This document shows positions 4,440 to 5,163 of a DNA stretch of 5,163 nt, piece by piece (positions within the stretch are counted from its first letter, which is position 1; each line of letters starts with the position of its first letter). Under the pieces are notes generated by a model. The model was not told the DNA's origin. It searched no databases and worked only from the letters and a program-made list of their open reading frames with translations. The position numbers were made by a program, and so were the translations under genes. The DNA comes from an uncultured Collinsella sp. (GTDB taxonomy: Bacteria; Actinomycetota; Coriobacteriia; Coriobacteriales; Coriobacteriaceae), in NCBI GenBank assembly GCA_902478985.1, contig CABSNH010000119.1, positions 1 to 5,163 of the forward strand. Reading direction: 5' to 3'.

Positions 4440-5163
4440 ATGTCGTATCGCGTGTCGACACAGGTCTACAGCGGACCGTTCGACCTGCTGCTGCAGCTGG
4501 TAACCCGCCAAAAAGTTGATATCGGCGCCATCTCGATCAGCGAGGTGGCCGAGCAATACCTGGCCGAGGTCGAGCGCATCGAGGCCCTGGACCTGGACGT
4601 GGCGAGCGACTTTTTGCTGGTCGCGGCAACCCTTTTGGACATCAAGGCTGCCTCGCTGGTGCCCCAGGAGGCCCCGCGCAAGACAGACGACGATGACGAT
4701 GACGACGAAGGCCTCGAGGAACTCAGCGCGCTCGACGGAGACGCCCTGCGCGAAGTCCTGATTCAGCGCCTGATCGCCTACAAGCAGTTTAAGGGCGCGG
4801 CGGCGGCTCTCGGCGCGCGCATGCAGGCCGAAAGCCGCATGCATCCGCGCGTGGCCGGCCCCGACCCCGAGTTTTTGGGCCTTATGCCCGACTACCTGGC
4901 CGGCATTACCCTGCGCGGTCTCGCCGTCATCTGCGCCGATCTGGACGGCAAGCGCCAGACCTTCCTGCTGGAGGCCGAGCACGTGGCACCGCACCGCGTG
5001 CCGCTCGACCTGACGGTGGCCTCGGTCGACCGCTTTACCATGGCGCACCAAACCTGCACCTTCCGCGAGCTGTTGGACGGCAACGCCACCACCGAGCAAC
5101 TCGTCGTCACCTTCCTGGCCATGCTCGAGCTCGCCAAGCGCGGCTCGCTTACGCTGAGCCAGG
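4440..5163 (+). CDS. scpA: Segregation and condensation protein A (3' end beyond window)
   Basis: The frame is open from ATG to the window edge, giving 241 residues with no stop. ScpA is the kleisin that bridges the SMC ATPase heads and binds ScpB, helping to compact and separate chromosomes on the nucleoid. The N-terminal SMC-binding region has YSGPFDLLLQLV (10-21; the family usually has GPLDLLL) and a helix ending FLLVAATLLDIKAASLVP (58-75). An acidic insert follows, with seven consecutive Asp (83-89), probably a flexible loop. The middle (about 101-215) carries the less conserved linker. TTEQLVVTFLAMLELAKRGS (217-236) matches the start of the C-terminal winged-helix domain that contacts the second SMC head. 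ScpA is usually about 230-290 residues, so only a short C-terminal part should be missing. scpB is the expected next gene. Confidence 0.93.
   Translation, partial: MSYRVSTQVYSGPFDLLLQLVTRQKVDIGAISISEVAEQYLAEVERIEALDLDVASDFLLVAATLLDIKAASLVPQEAPRKTDDDDDDDEGLEELSALDGDALREVLIQRLIAYKQFKGAAAALGARMQAESRMHPRVAGPDPEFLGLMPDYLAGITLRGLAVICADLDGKRQTFLLEAEHVAPHRVPLDLTVASVDRFTMAHQTCTFRELLDGNATTEQLVVTFLAMLELAKRGSLTLSQ

Noticed and set aside
4155..5099. Minus-strand 314-residue frame opposite the protease end and scpA
   Set aside because: It is a shadow frame crossing an intergenic gap. The opposite strand encodes recognisable ScpA with a strong Shine-Dalgarno.
1..5163. CRISPR array, phage or toxin-antitoxin system
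   Set aside because: No regularly spaced short repeats, integrase, structural phage gene or small gene pair of that kind is visible.

Overview
The window is a high-GC bacterial segment. Its GC/GCC-rich codons, strong Shine-Dalgarno sites and gene content suggest an actinomycete-type genome. My best guess is Coriobacteriia (Collinsella-like), but that rests on general resemblance and not on any search. It has two halves: a tRNA-rich, protein-poor region (1 to about 1320) and a tight, plus-strand protein-coding cluster (1343 to the end).

The tRNA region holds two identical tRNA-Ala(GGC) transcription units on the plus strand (genes 208-280 and 1195-1267). Each has its own TTGCAT-17-TATAGT promoter and its own GNRA-loop intrinsic terminator. 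From the leader through the terminator the two units are identical over 127 bp (201-327 and 1188-1314). Between them, on the minus strand, lies a CAT-anticodon tRNA (elongator Met or lysidine-type Ile2, 490-565) with its own terminator. It points toward the first tRNA-Ala, so the two units converge. The DNA around it is clearly AT-richer than its surroundings. It is followed by a 160-bp imperfect inverted repeat (791-950) that encloses two further hairpins. No feature I recognise explains this element, and it is the most interesting object here. A GC-rich block with a perfect 15-bp hairpin (1094-1133) leads into the second tRNA-Ala promoter.

The coding cluster starts 75 bases after the second tRNA-Ala with a 678-residue ABC-F ATPase, a soluble ribosome-associated translation factor. 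I see no promoter between the tRNA terminator and its start codon, so it may depend on read-through from the tRNA-Ala promoter. Its 3' end overlaps by 14 bases a 98-residue membrane protein of unknown function that starts at GTG. Nine bases later comes a 227-residue M50 (site-2 protease type) intramembrane metalloprotease. After an 84-base gap with a near-perfect Shine-Dalgarno comes scpA, a subunit of the SMC-ScpA-ScpB chromosome-segregation complex, cut off by the window end. scpB would be expected next. The first three genes look like one translationally coupled operon. scpA may share that transcript or use a weak candidate promoter at the end of the protease gene.
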